DNA of 64,000 nt from Nevskiaceae bacterium (GCA_024234075.1 JACKOV010000003.1:620001-684000), one strand, 5' to 3'; positions 35,131 to 43,258 are shown, counted from the first letter of the stretch. The notes: generated by a model from the letters alone, not told the origin. Numbers and translations: made by a program.

Positions 35131-36447
35131 ATGTCATCACTTCTGCAGAACAATTCCAGGATCCATTCGCCGGCCAAGATGCCGGAGAAGATCGGCAAGT
35201 ACGTGATCGTCAACGAGGTCGGTCGCGGCAGCACCGGCACCGTGTATCTGTCGCACGATCCGTATTACGGCCGCGACGTCGCCATCAAGGTCTACAACCT
35301 GCAGGCCGGCGGCGACGAGGAGAAGGCGCGCATCGCGCGCAAGATGTTCCTTTCCGAAGCCCACATGGTCGGGATGTTGCAGCAGCCGCACATCCTGCCG
35401 ATCTACGATGCGGGCGAGGAAGGCGACTACTGCTACATCGTCACCGAGCATGTGCACGGTGCACGGACACTGGCGGCGTACTGTAAACCCGACAACCTGC
35501 TGCGCATCGATGACGTGGTGGAGATCATCTACAAGTGCGCCCGCGCGCTGCACTACGCGCACTCGCGCGGCGTGATCCACCGCGACATCAAGCCGTCGAA
35601 CATCATGCTGACGCAGGACTCCGACGTCCGCATCATCGATTTCGGCATCGCGCTGGTCGCCGATTCCGACATTTCGCGGATCGAGGGCATTGCCGGCAGC
35701 CCGAGCTACATGTCGCCCGAGCAGGTGCAGAGCCTCGAGCTGACCCATCGCTCGGACATCTATTCGCTCGGCGCCGTGATGTACGAGCTGCTGACGGGTG
35801 CGCGGCCGTTCAAGGCTTCGAACCTGGCGAAGCTCCTGCACCAGATCGTCTACGCGACGCCGGCGCCGATCCATACCCTGCGCGCCGACATCCCGGAGGA
35901 GCTCGAGCAGGTTTGTGCCACCGCGCTGATGAAGCAGCCGGAGCGGCGCTACAAGACCGGTCTCGACTTCGCGGCGGATCTGACCCGCGTCCACCAGAAG
36001 CTGCGCGAGGCCTATGCCAAGATCGACCAGCAGGAGCAGTTCGCCACGCTGCGCCGGCTGCGATTCTTCCACGAGTTCTCGCATGCCGAGATCTGGGAAG
36101 TGATGCGCGCCAGCACCTGGCGCGACTACGCGCCGGGCGAGCACATCGTCCGCGAAGGCGAGATCGACGATCGCTTCTACATCCTGGTGTCGGGCGAGTG
36201 CGCCGTGGAGCGCAACGGAACCCACCTCGGCCGGATCGAGACCGGTGATTGTTTCGGCGAGACCGGCTACGTCAAGGGTGCGCGGCGCACCGCCAGCATC
36301 CGCGCGAGCAGTCCGGTGACCGTGCTGAAGGTCAGTGCGACCTTGCTGGAGCAGGTCTCGGCGGCCTGCCAGCTGCGCTTCAACCGCATGTTCCTCAAGA
36401 CCCTGATCACCCGCCTGCAGAACGCCGAGGCGCTCGAAATCCGCTGA
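35131..36447 (+). CDS. Ser/Thr protein kinase fused to a cyclic-nucleotide-binding-like domain
   Basis: Cytosolic Hanks-type kinase of 438 residues. The kinase domain (about 22-290) is complete: glycine loop GRGSTGTVY (31-39), Lys53 (VAIKVY), catalytic HRD Asp152 (HRDIKPSN), DFG Asp170 and SPEQ substrate loop. A short helical linker (about 290-325) leads to a cNMP-binding-type barrel (about 330-430, EHIVREGEIDDRFYILVSG, TGDCFGETGYVKGARRTAS). The phosphate-binding cassette departs from the cAMP consensus, so ligand binding is uncertain. No membrane or PASTA segment. The target is unknown; an orphan FHA protein at 18.6 kb is one candidate partner. It is convergent with folE2. Confidence 0.88.
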   Translation: MSSLLQNNSRIHSPAKMPEKIGKYVIVNEVGRGSTGTVYLSHDPYYGRDVAIKVYNLQAGGDEEKARIARKMFLSEAHMVGMLQQPHILPIYDAGEEGDYCYIVTEHVHGARTLAAYCKPDNLLRIDDVVEIIYKCARALHYAHSRGVIHRDIKPSNIMLTQDSDVRIIDFGIALVADSDISRIEGIAGSPSYMSPEQVQSLELTHRSDIYSLGAVMYELLTGARPFKASNLAKLLHQIVYATPAPIHTLRADIPEELEQVCATALMKQPERRYKTGLDFAADLTRVHQKLREAYAKIDQQEQFATLRRLRFFHEFSHAEIWEVMRASTWRDYAPGEHIVREGEIDDRFYILVSGECAVERNGTHLGRIETGDCFGETGYVKGARRTASIRASSPVTVLKVSATLLEQVSAACQLRFNRMFLKTLITRLQNAEALEIR

Positions 36448-36448
36448 A

Positions 36449-37273
36449 TCAGCCCTCGGCGTCCTTGTCGCGCTCGATCAGCGCGTAGGCCGAGTGGTTG
36501 TGGATCGATTCGAAGTTCTCCGACTCGACCACGTAGGCGGCGATGCGCTCCTCGCCGTTGAGGCGCACCGCGACGTCGCGCACCATGTCCTCGACGAACT
36601 TGGGGTTGTCGTAGGCTTTTTCGGTCACGTACTTTTCGTCGGGACGCTTCAGGATGCCGTAGAGGTCGCAGGAGGCCTCGGATTCGGCGATGTCGATCAG
36701 CTCCTCGATCCACATGTGTTCGCGCAGCTTGGCGGTGATGGTCACGTGCGAACGCTGGTTGTGGGCGCCGTACTGGGAAATCTTCTTGCTGCAGGGGCAG
36801 AGGCTGGTGACCGGCACGACGACCTTGACCCACAGCGACGTGGTGCCGTTGCGGCGCTCGCCGATCAGGCTCGCCTGGTAGTCCATCAGGCTCTCGACAC
36901 CCGATACCGGCGCTTTTTTCATCACGAAGAACGGGAAAGTCATCTCGATGTGGCCGGCTTCGGCCTCGAGCTTGACGGTCATCTCCTCGAGGATCTTCTG
37001 GAAGCCGTCGACCGAGAACTCGCGCTCCTGGTGCAGCAGCTCGACGAAGCGCGACATGTGCGTGCCCTTGAAGTTGTGCGGCAGGTTCACGTACATGTTC
37101 AGCGTCGCGACGGTGTGCTGGTCGCCGGCGGAGCGGTCGCGGACCTTGACCGGATGCACGATCTCCTTGATGCCGACCCGGTTGATCGGGATCTGGCGGG
37201 TGTCGGCACGGCTCTGGACGTCTTCGACGAGCGCGACCTTGGCCTTCGAGGCGAGGGGAGTGACTGGGTTCAC
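36449..37273 (-). CDS. folE2: GTP cyclohydrolase FolE2 (type IB)
   Basis: Enzyme of 274 residues making 7,8-dihydroneopterin triphosphate, the first step of folate (and queuosine) synthesis, with a non-zinc metal. FolE2-specific motifs are NLPHNFKGTHMSRFVE, FPFFVMKKAPVSGV and VPVTSLCPCSKKIS with the metal cysteine. GTG 37273 is supported by a GGAAG site; an upstream open frame lies inside dxs. FolE2 is often Zur-controlled, but the gene lies only 20 bases after dxs, so no own promoter is seen. Confidence 0.94.
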   Translation of the reverse strand: MNPVTPLASKAKVALVEDVQSRADTRQIPINRVGIKEIVHPVKVRDRSAGDQHTVATLNMYVNLPHNFKGTHMSRFVELLHQEREFSVDGFQKILEEMTVKLEAEAGHIEMTFPFFVMKKAPVSGVESLMDYQASLIGERRNGTTSLWVKVVVPVTSLCPCSKKISQYGAHNQRSHVTITAKLREHMWIEELIDIAESEASCDLYGILKRPDEKYVTEKAYDNPKFVEDMVRDVAVRLNGEERIAAYVVESENFESIHNHSAYALIERDKDAEG

Positions 37274-37293
37274 GATGGGACTTCCTTTTCCAA

Positions 37294-39207
37294 TTACCCG
37301 CCGACCAGGCGGGCACGGTCCGAATGGTGGGCCGCCCACCATCCTTCGATCGTCCGTGCGAGGCCCGCGGCATCGAGCCCGGCGGCGGCGAGGCAGTCCT
37401 CGCGCGAGCCGTGCTCGATGAACCGGTCGGGGATGCCGACGGACAGCTGCGGCAATTGGACGTCGGCGGCGGCGAGCAGTTCGGTGACGGCCGCGCCGGC
37501 GCCGCCGGCCAGCACGTTTTCTTCGACGGTGACCAGGCCGCGGTGGCGGGCGCTCAGGTGCAGCACCAGTTCTTCGTCCAGGGGTTTGACGAAACGCATG
37601 TTGACCACGGTTGCATCGAGTCGCTCGCCGATCGCGAGCGCGGCCTGCAGCAGGGTGCCGAAGCAGAGGATCGCCAGTCCGGCGCGGCCTTCGCGGCGAA
37701 TCTCGCCGCGGCCGACCGGCAGGGCCGACAGCTGCGATTCGATTGCGACGCCCGGGCCGGTGCCGCGCGGGTAGCGGACGGCGGTCGGTCCATCGATCGT
37801 GGTGGCCGTATAGAGCATCTGCCGGCACTCGTTCTCGTCGGCCGGCGCCATGATCACCATGTTGGGGATGCAGCGCAGGTAGGAGAGATCGAAAGCGCCC
37901 TGATGGGTGGAGCCGTCACTGCCGACCAGGCCGGCGCGATCGAGTGCGAACACGATCGGCAGGTTCTGCAGCGCCACGTCGTGGATCAGCTGGTCGTAGG
38001 CGCGCTGCAGGAAGGTCGAGTAGATCGCGACCACCGGCTTCAGTCCTTCGCAGGCGAGGCCGGCGGCGAAGGTCACCGCGTGCTGCTCGGCGATCGCGAC
38101 GTCGAAATAGCGCTTCGGAAAGCGCTTCGAGAACTCGACCAGTCCCGAGCCTTCGCGCATCGCCGGGGTGATGCCGATCAGCCGCGGTTCGCGCTCGGCC
38201 ATGTCGCAGAGCCACTGGCCGAAAACCTGGGTGAAGGACGGCCCGGTCGCCTTGTCCTTGAAGATCGTGCCGCTCGCCGGATCGAACGGGCCGGGGCCAT
38301 GCCACTTGATTGGATCGGCCTCGGCCGGCGCGTAGCCTTTGCCCTTGCGGGTGACGACATGCAGGAACTGCGGGCCGCGCAGCTTGCGCTGGTTGCGCAG
38401 GGTCGCGACCAGGGTGTCGACGTCGTGGCCGTCGATCGGCCCGATGTAGTTGAAGCCGAGTTCCTCGAACAGCGTGCCGGGCAGCACCATGCCTTTGACG
38501 TGTTCTTCGGAGCGGCGAGCCAGCTCCCAGACGGTGGGCATCTGCCGCAGCACCTTCTTGCCGCGTTCGCGCAGTGCGGCGTACATGCGGCCCGACAGGA
38601 TCCGCGCGAAGTAGTGCGACATGGCGCCGACGTTCTCGGAGATCGACATGTCGTTGTCGTTGAGCACCACCAGCAGATCGGCTTTCAGGGAGCCGGCGTT
38701 GTTGAGTGCCTCGAACGCCATGCCGGCGGTCATCGCGCCATCGCCGATGACGGCCACGACGCGGCGGTCGATGGCCTCCTGCTGGGCCGCGACCGCCATG
38801 CCGAGCGCGGCGCTGATCGAGGTGCTCGAATGCCCCACGCCGAAGGTGTCGTAGATGCTTTCGCTGCGGGCGGGAAACGGCGCCAGCCCGTCCTTCTGCT
38901 TGATGGTGGCGAGCCGGTCGCGGCGCCCGGTCAGGACCTTGTGCGGATAGGCCTGGTGGCCGACATCCCAGACCAGCCGGTCGTGCGGCGTGTCGTAGAC
39001 ATAATGCAGGGCGACTGTCAGCTCGACCGTGCCGAGGCCGGCCGCGAAATGACCGCCGCGGGTCGCAACCGTGCGGATCAGGTAGTCCCGCAGCTCGGCG
39101 CAGACCGCCGCGAGCTGCGAGGGCTCGAGGCGTCGCAGGTCGGTCGGCGATTCGATGCCCGACAGCAACGGGTGGAGGGAGGCAGGGCCGGTCATTGCAC
39201 CCGTCAT
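37294..39207 (-). CDS. dxs: 1-deoxy-D-xylulose-5-phosphate synthase
   Basis: TPP-dependent transketolase-like enzyme of 637 residues starting the MEP isoprenoid pathway from pyruvate and glyceraldehyde phosphate. Landmarks are GLGTVELTVALHYVYDTPHD with VGHQAYPHK, VIGDGAMTAGMAFEALNNAG (TPP motif GDGAMTAG-x-N), and VAIAEQHAVTFAAGLA. Length is normal. It lies between ispA upstream and folE2 downstream on the same strand. Confidence 0.97.
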   Translation of the reverse strand: MTGAMTGPASLHPLLSGIESPTDLRRLEPSQLAAVCAELRDYLIRTVATRGGHFAAGLGTVELTVALHYVYDTPHDRLVWDVGHQAYPHKVLTGRRDRLATIKQKDGLAPFPARSESIYDTFGVGHSSTSISAALGMAVAAQQEAIDRRVVAVIGDGAMTAGMAFEALNNAGSLKADLLVVLNDNDMSISENVGAMSHYFARILSGRMYAALRERGKKVLRQMPTVWELARRSEEHVKGMVLPGTLFEELGFNYIGPIDGHDVDTLVATLRNQRKLRGPQFLHVVTRKGKGYAPAEADPIKWHGPGPFDPASGTIFKDKATGPSFTQVFGQWLCDMAEREPRLIGITPAMREGSGLVEFSKRFPKRYFDVAIAEQHAVTFAAGLACEGLKPVVAIYSTFLQRAYDQLIHDVALQNLPIVFALDRAGLVGSDGSTHQGAFDLSYLRCIPNMVIMAPADENECRQMLYTATTIDGPTAVRYPRGTGPGVAIESQLSALPVGRGEIRREGRAGLAILCFGTLLQAALAIGERLDATVVNMRFVKPLDEELVLHLSARHRGLVTVEENVLAGGAGAAVTELLAAADVQLPQLSVGIPDRFIEHGSREDCLAAAGLDAAGLARTIEGWWAAHHSDRARLVGG

Positions 39208-39273
39208 CTTACACGGGCTGGCCAGGGGCCCGGATGCGAGCCGTTCAGAGGGCCGCCGCGGACCCCGTGGCGC

Positions 39274-40185
39274 TCAGTTGCCGCGTCCAGTGACGAAATG
39301 CGCCAGGTCCACCAGATCCGCCGCGCGGTCGCCGAGCGGCGCGAGCGCCGCGACCGCGAGGTCGTGCTGCGCCCGGGCGAGGCGCCGGGCCTCGTCGAGA
39401 CCGACGATGCTCGGATAGGTGGGTTTGGCGCGCGCGGCATCCGCACCGGCCGATTTGCCGAGCTGCTCGGTGGTCCCCGCGACATCCAGGATGTCGTCCT
39501 GGATCTGGAAGGCCAGGCCGATCGCGGTCCCGAACTGGTGGAGTGCGTCGTACAGCGGGCCACTGCGGGCGCCGGCGGCCACCGCGCCGAGCAGCACGCT
39601 GGTCTCGATCAGCGCGCCGGTCTTGCGACGGTGCATGGCTTCGAGGGTCGGCAGGTCGAGACGCCGGCCGACCGATTCGAGGTCGATCGCCTGACCACCG
39701 GCCATGCCGAGGGTGCCGATGCCGGAGGCAAGCAGGCGGATCATGTCGAGGCGGGCCGCCGCGTCGCCGGCCGCCGGATCTCGTTCGCCGGCCAGTACCT
39801 GGAAGGCCAGAGCCTGCAGCGCATCGCCGGTCAGGATCGCCGTGGCTTCGTCGAACGCGCGGTGGCAAGTCGGGCGGCCGCGGCGCAGATCGTCGTTGTC
39901 CATGGCCGGCAGGTCGTCGTGGACCAGGCTGTAGACGTGGATCAGCTCGACCGCGGCGGCCGGGGCATCCAGCTGCTCGAGCGGTGCGCCGAGTGCGCTG
40001 CCGGTCAGGTACACCAGGATCGGCCGCAATCGCTTGCCGCCACTGAGCGAGCTGTAGCGCATCGCGGCCCGCAGCCGGGGCGTGCCGGGATCGGGCAGGG
40101 TGAGCACGACATCGAGCACGGTCTCGATGCGGTCCCGGTAGGCAGCGAGTCGGGCGTCGAGTGCCGCGGCCGGCGGTCGGGTCAC
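39274..40185 (-). CDS. ispA: Farnesyl/geranyl diphosphate synthase IspA
   Basis: Short-chain prenyl transferase of 303 residues condensing IPP and DMAPP to FPP. The first Asp-rich motif is DDLPAMDNDDLRRG, with a two-residue insert typical of bacterial type II FPP synthases; the second is FQIQDDILD. GGKRLRPILV and the KTGALI motif are also present. Its GTG overlaps the xseB stop by four bases (GTGA). xseB-ispA-dxs is a standard gammaproteobacterial operon. Confidence 0.95.
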   Translation of the reverse strand: MTRPPAAALDARLAAYRDRIETVLDVVLTLPDPGTPRLRAAMRYSSLSGGKRLRPILVYLTGSALGAPLEQLDAPAAAVELIHVYSLVHDDLPAMDNDDLRRGRPTCHRAFDEATAILTGDALQALAFQVLAGERDPAAGDAAARLDMIRLLASGIGTLGMAGGQAIDLESVGRRLDLPTLEAMHRRKTGALIETSVLLGAVAAGARSGPLYDALHQFGTAIGLAFQIQDDILDVAGTTEQLGKSAGADAARAKPTYPSIVGLDEARRLARAQHDLAVAALAPLGDRAADLVDLAHFVTGRGN

Positions 40186-40466
40186 GCCTCGTCCTCGTCG
40201 TCGGCATCCTCCGCTTCGGGCTCGCTCTCCGCACGGTCGGCGTCGAAGGTGCCGGTTTCGGTCCGGCCGTCGCGCTGCAACAGGATTTCGACCCGGGCCT
40301 GAGCCGATTGCAGCGCGAGCTGGCAGTCGCGGGTCAGTGCGACGCCCCGTTCGAAGGTGCGCAACGACTCCTCGAGCGGCAGATCGCCGGCTTCCAGGCG
40401 TTCGACGAGTTGCTCGAGTTCCTGCAAGGATTTCTCGAAATCCGGCTGGCGAGACTTGCGATTCAA
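40182..40466 (-). CDS. xseB: Exodeoxyribonuclease VII small subunit
   Basis: Small coiled-coil-like subunit of ExoVII, 94 residues from TTG 40466. The core FEKSLQELEQLVERLEAGDLPLEESLRTFERGVAL matches XseB, followed by an acidic tail rich in Asp and Glu (last 25 residues). The start is uncertain: no ATG stands close to the core, the frame is open upstream to 40637, and the TTG has no strong ribosome site. It is translationally coupled to ispA. Confidence 0.9.
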   Translation of the reverse strand: MNRKSRQPDFEKSLQELEQLVERLEAGDLPLEESLRTFERGVALTRDCQLALQSAQARVEILLQRDGRTETGTFDADRAESEPEAEDADDEDEA

Positions 40467-40540
40467 GGCGGCGGCCTGTGTGGCGTGGGTACGCGACGTT
40501 ATACGGGGGTGGATTTGGCGGTCAAACCAAACGGCACTCG

Positions 40541-40569
40541 TTGACCCTGTCGGGAACCGGGCATACAGT
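40541..40569 (+). promoter_or_regulatory. Promoter candidate for the rubrerythrin cassette
   Basis: TTGACC (40541-40546) and TACAGT (40564-40569) are 17 bases apart and resemble a sigma-70 promoter. The predicted start near 40576 falls at the first base of a palindrome, so a repressor there would block initiation or early elongation. Confidence 0.55.
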
Positions 40570-40576
40570 TTCCGTC

Positions 40577-40591
40577 TTAGACTTGGTCTAA
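40577..40591. promoter_or_regulatory. Palindromic operator candidate upstream of rubrerythrin
   Basis: TTAGAC-TTG-GTCTAA is a perfect inverted repeat of six bases with a three-base spacer, located just after the predicted promoter and 27 bases before the GTG start. It has the size of a dimeric repressor site (such as Fur/PerR or Rrf2 family), but the sequence does not match a consensus I know. The regulator is not in the window. Confidence 0.55.
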
Positions 40592-40617
40592 AGGTTGGGC
40601 AAGGAAGGAGAGATTTC

Positions 40618-41031
40618 GTGAACCTAAAAGGCAGCAAGACCGAAAAGAATCTGAAGGATGCCTTCGCCGGCGAGTCGCAGGCGAACCGTCGTTACCTCTA
40701 TTTCGCGGCCAAGGCCGATGTCGAGGGTTTCAACGACGTGTCGGCCGTGTTCCGTTCCACCGCCGAAGGTGAAACGGGGCATGCGCATGGCCATCTCGAG
40801 TATCTCGAGGCGGTCGGCGATCCGGCCACGGGCCTGCCGATCGGCGATACCAAGCTGAATCTGAAGGCTTCGATCGCCGGTGAAACCCACGAGTACACCG
40901 ACATGTACCCGGGCATGGCGAAACAGGCCCGCGAAGAGGGCTTTGCCGAGATCGCGGACTGGTTCGAGACGCTGGCCAAGGCGGAGCGTTCGCACGCCAA
41001 CCGTTTCCAGAAGGCGCTGGATTCGATCTGA
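40618..41031 (+). CDS. Rubrerythrin-like diiron peroxidase (erythrin type)
   Basis: Diiron four-helix protein of 137 residues that reduces peroxide. It carries glutamate/histidine iron ligands in AGESQANRRYLYFA, EGETGHAHGHL, ETHEYTDMYPG and KAERSHANRF. The C-terminal rubredoxin domain of classical rubrerythrin is absent, so electrons must come from a partner; the Fe-S protein encoded next is a plausible donor. GTG 40618 is supported by AAGGAAGGAG. First gene of a conserved set with the Fe-S and DUF3501 genes. Confidence 0.9.
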   Translation: MNLKGSKTEKNLKDAFAGESQANRRYLYFAAKADVEGFNDVSAVFRSTAEGETGHAHGHLEYLEAVGDPATGLPIGDTKLNLKASIAGETHEYTDMYPGMAKQAREEGFAEIADWFETLAKAERSHANRFQKALDSI

Positions 41032-41043
41032 TTCGACGCCTCC

Positions 41044-41070
41044 GGTCCCGCGGCGTCGCGCCGCGGGGCC
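41044..41070 (+). terminator. Strong GC hairpin after rubrerythrin
   Basis: CCCGCGGCG (41047-41055) and CGCCGCGGG (41059-41067) pair perfectly around loop TCG; three more pairs (one G-T) extend the stem to 41044/41070. It begins 13 bases after the rubrerythrin stop. There is no U-run, so it may be a partial terminator or an mRNA-stabilising processing barrier giving more rubrerythrin than downstream product. Confidence 0.45.
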
Positions 41071-41169
41071 GGGCTCGAGCCGGCCGTGGCACATCCAGGC
41101 GCAGCCCTGATGCTGTGCCGCGCCCTCTGCGGCCCCGCTTGCTTCGTTTTGCGCAGGACACGCCGACGC

Positions 41170-42516
41170 ATGAGCAGCACCCCGACTCCCGCAGGGCGCG
41201 AAGGCAGCCTCGAGGCCCCGACCCGCCATCCGCTCGACTGGCAGAACCCCGGGTTCTACGACCAGGCCGCGCTCGACAAAGAGCTCGAGCGCGTCTTCGA
41301 CATCTGTCATGGCTGCCGTCGCTGCTTCTCGCTCTGCAATGCGTTTCCGACGCTGTTCGATGCGATCGACGAGAGTTCGAGCGGCGAGCTCGACGGGGTC
41401 GCCAAGACGGTCTACTGGGACGTCGTGGATCACTGTTACCTCTGTGACATGTGCTACATGACCAAGTGTCCCTATGTGCCGCCGCATCCGTGGAATCTCG
41501 ATTTTCCGCACTTGATGCTGCGGGCCAAGGCGACCGCGGCCCGCAAGGGCAAGATCCGCGCCCGCGACCGGATCCTCTCGTCCACCGACGTGGTGGGCAG
41601 CATCGCGGGCATCCCGGTGGTCGCGCCGATCGTCAATGCGGTGAACGCGTCGAGTGCCGGCCGCAAGCTGCTGCAGAAGACGCTCGGTGTCGCAGCCGAT
41701 GCGCCGATCCCGAAATACCATTCGAACAGTGCCCGCAAGCGTCTCGCCGGCCGCGAGCTGCAGGCCGAGGTCCGGCCGACCGCCGAGACGCGCGGCAAGG
41801 TGGTGCTGTTCACGACCTGCTACGGCAACCGCAACGAGCCGGATCTGAACACCGACCTGGTGGCGATTTTCGAGCACAACGGCATTCCGGTACGGATCGT
41901 CGCGCAGGAAAAGTGCTGTGGCATGCCGAAGCTCGAGCTCGGCGACCTCGAGACCGTGGCGCGCCACAAAGAGGTGAACGTCCCGCAGCTCAAGCAGGCG
42001 ATCGACGACGGCTACGACATCGTCGCGCCGATTCCATCCTGCGTGTTGATGTTCAAGCAGGAGCTGCCGCTGATGTTCCCGCAGGATGCGGCCGTGCAGG
42101 CGGTCAAGGCGCGGATCTTCGATCCGTTCGAATACCTGATGCTGCGGCACAAGGCCGGCTTGCTGAAGACCGATTTCAAGACCTCGATCGGCAAGGTCAG
42201 CTATCACGTGCCCTGCCATCTGCGGGTGCAGAACATCGGCCTGAAGACCCGCGATACACTGAAGCTCGTGCCCGACACCACGATCGAGGTGATCGAGCGC
42301 TGCTCGGGCCACAACGGCACCTATGCGGTCAAAGAGGAGTTTCGCGCGGCCTCGGTCAAGATCGGCAAGCCGGTGGTGACACGCGTCCAGGGCGCCAAGC
42401 CCGACTACTACGCCAGCGATTGCCCGATGGCCGGCCACCAGATCGAGTCCGGCCTCGCCGAACACTCGCCGCCGACGCATCCGTTGCGGTTGCTGCGCAT
42501 CGCCTACGGCATCTGA
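41170..42516 (+). CDS. Fe-S oxidoreductase with CCG domains (HdrD/GlpC-like)
   Basis: Predicted cytosolic protein of 448 residues. The N-terminal part has two 4Fe-4S ferredoxin-type motifs, CHGCRRCFSLCNAFP (near residue 46) and CYLCDMCYMTKCPYVPP (near 88). The C-terminal half has two CCG-type clusters: TTCYGNRNEP ... KCCGMPKLE and VPCHLRVQNIG ... RCSGHNGTY. This is the heterodisulfide-reductase/GlpC architecture, which handles two-electron thiol or quinone chemistry. It always travels with rubrerythrin and DUF3501 in many proteobacteria, so it probably feeds electrons to the diiron protein. The actual donor is unknown. Confidence 0.85.
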   Translation: MSSTPTPAGREGSLEAPTRHPLDWQNPGFYDQAALDKELERVFDICHGCRRCFSLCNAFPTLFDAIDESSSGELDGVAKTVYWDVVDHCYLCDMCYMTKCPYVPPHPWNLDFPHLMLRAKATAARKGKIRARDRILSSTDVVGSIAGIPVVAPIVNAVNASSAGRKLLQKTLGVAADAPIPKYHSNSARKRLAGRELQAEVRPTAETRGKVVLFTTCYGNRNEPDLNTDLVAIFEHNGIPVRIVAQEKCCGMPKLELGDLETVARHKEVNVPQLKQAIDDGYDIVAPIPSCVLMFKQELPLMFPQDAAVQAVKARIFDPFEYLMLRHKAGLLKTDFKTSIGKVSYHVPCHLRVQNIGLKTRDTLKLVPDTTIEVIERCSGHNGTYAVKEEFRAASVKIGKPVVTRVQGAKPDYYASDCPMAGHQIESGLAEHSPPTHPLRLLRIAYGI

Positions 42517-42532
42517 GCGGGCGGAGCAGGTC

Positions 42533-43117
42533 ATGCAGAAGCTGACAGCCACGGATCTCATGCCGCTCGAGCAGTACGCCCGCGAGCGCGCCGCGTTCCG
42601 CGCCCGGGTGCTGGAGCACAAACAGACCCGTCAGGTGGGCGTGGGGCCCAATACCACCTGGTGTTTCGAGGATCGGCTGACGATCCAGTACCAGATCCAG
42701 GAGATGCTGCGGACCGAAAAGATCTTCGAGCCGGCGGGCATCGCCGGCGAGCTCGAGGCCTACAATCCGCTGATTCCGGACGGGCGCAACTGGAAAGTGA
42801 CGCTGCTGGTCGAGTTCTCCGACCCGCAGCTGCGCCAACGGCGTCTTGCCGAGCTAAAGGGGGTCGAAGACCGCTGCTGGGTCCAGGTCGCCGATTTCGG
42901 CCGGGTGTTTGCGATTGCCGACGAAGATCTCGACCGGGAAAACGAGGAGAAGACCTCGTCGGTCCATTTTCTGCGCTTCGAGCTGACCGAGGCGATGGTG
43001 GCGGCGTTGCGCTACGGGGCGTCGCTCGCGATGGGGGTCGATCATCCGACCTATCGCCATTCGGTCGACGGTGTGGCCGAGCCCGTGCGGCGATCGCTGC
43101 TGGCCGATCTGAGCTGA
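42533..43117 (+). CDS. DUF3501 family protein
   Basis: Predicted cytosolic protein of 194 residues, recognised as DUF3501 by RTQVGVGPNTTWCFEDRLTI-like centre (here RQVGVGPNTTWCFED), QIQEMLRTEKIFEPAGIAGE and YNPLIPDGRNWKVTLLVEF. No function is known. It follows the Fe-S gene after 16 bases and completes the rubrerythrin cassette. It ends beside a nine-pair inverted repeat. Confidence 0.88.
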   Translation: MQKLTATDLMPLEQYARERAAFRARVLEHKQTRQVGVGPNTTWCFEDRLTIQYQIQEMLRTEKIFEPAGIAGELEAYNPLIPDGRNWKVTLLVEFSDPQLRQRRLAELKGVEDRCWVQVADFGRVFAIADEDLDRENEEKTSSVHFLRFELTEAMVAALRYGASLAMGVDHPTYRHSVDGVAEPVRRSLLADLS

Positions 43118-43139
43118 CGACGCGAAGGCCCGCGTCGTC
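43116..43139. repeat. Nine-pair inverted repeat at the DUF3501/parE junction
   Basis: GACGACGCG (43116-43124) and CGCGTCGTC (43131-43139) are perfect inverted copies with spacer AAGGCC, starting inside the DUF3501 stop codon. No U-run follows. It may end the cassette transcript, or, lying immediately upstream of the parE -10, act as an operator. Confidence 0.5.
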
Positions 43140-43142
43140 CGC

Positions 43143-43148
43143 TATACT
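43143..43148 (+). promoter_or_regulatory. -10 element (TATACT) of parE
   Basis: TATACT fits a -10 box. Transcription would begin about seven bases downstream, at 43155, which is the first base of hairpin 1 of the leader. The -35 region is occupied by the inverted repeat and lacks a TTGACA-like hexamer. Confidence 0.5.
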
Positions 43149-43154
43149 CGCCGC

Positions 43155-43209
43155 GCCGCGGGACTGACAGCCTGCGGCAAACCCAGCCCGGGGACTGACA
43201 GCCCTGGGC
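43155..43209 (+). ncRNA. Twin-hairpin leader element upstream of parE
   Basis: Two adjacent hairpins share one design. Hairpin 1 (43155-43178): stem GCCGC-GG, loop GACTGACAG, return CC, a single bulged T, then GCGGC. Hairpin 2 (43186-43209): stem GCCC-GGG, the same loop GACTGACAG, return CCC, a single bulged T, then GGGC. The linker is AAACCCA. Stem sequences differ but stay paired, while loop and bulge are identical, which points to selected structure. It lies about 50 bases ahead of the parE ATG and right after a -10 box. It may be a cis-regulatory RNA or a protein-binding site. I do not recognise an Rfam family. Confidence 0.6.
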
Positions 43210-43258
43210 GGCGGGCGCTTGTCACTCACTATCTCTTTGCTTGCGGAACCGTCCCCTG

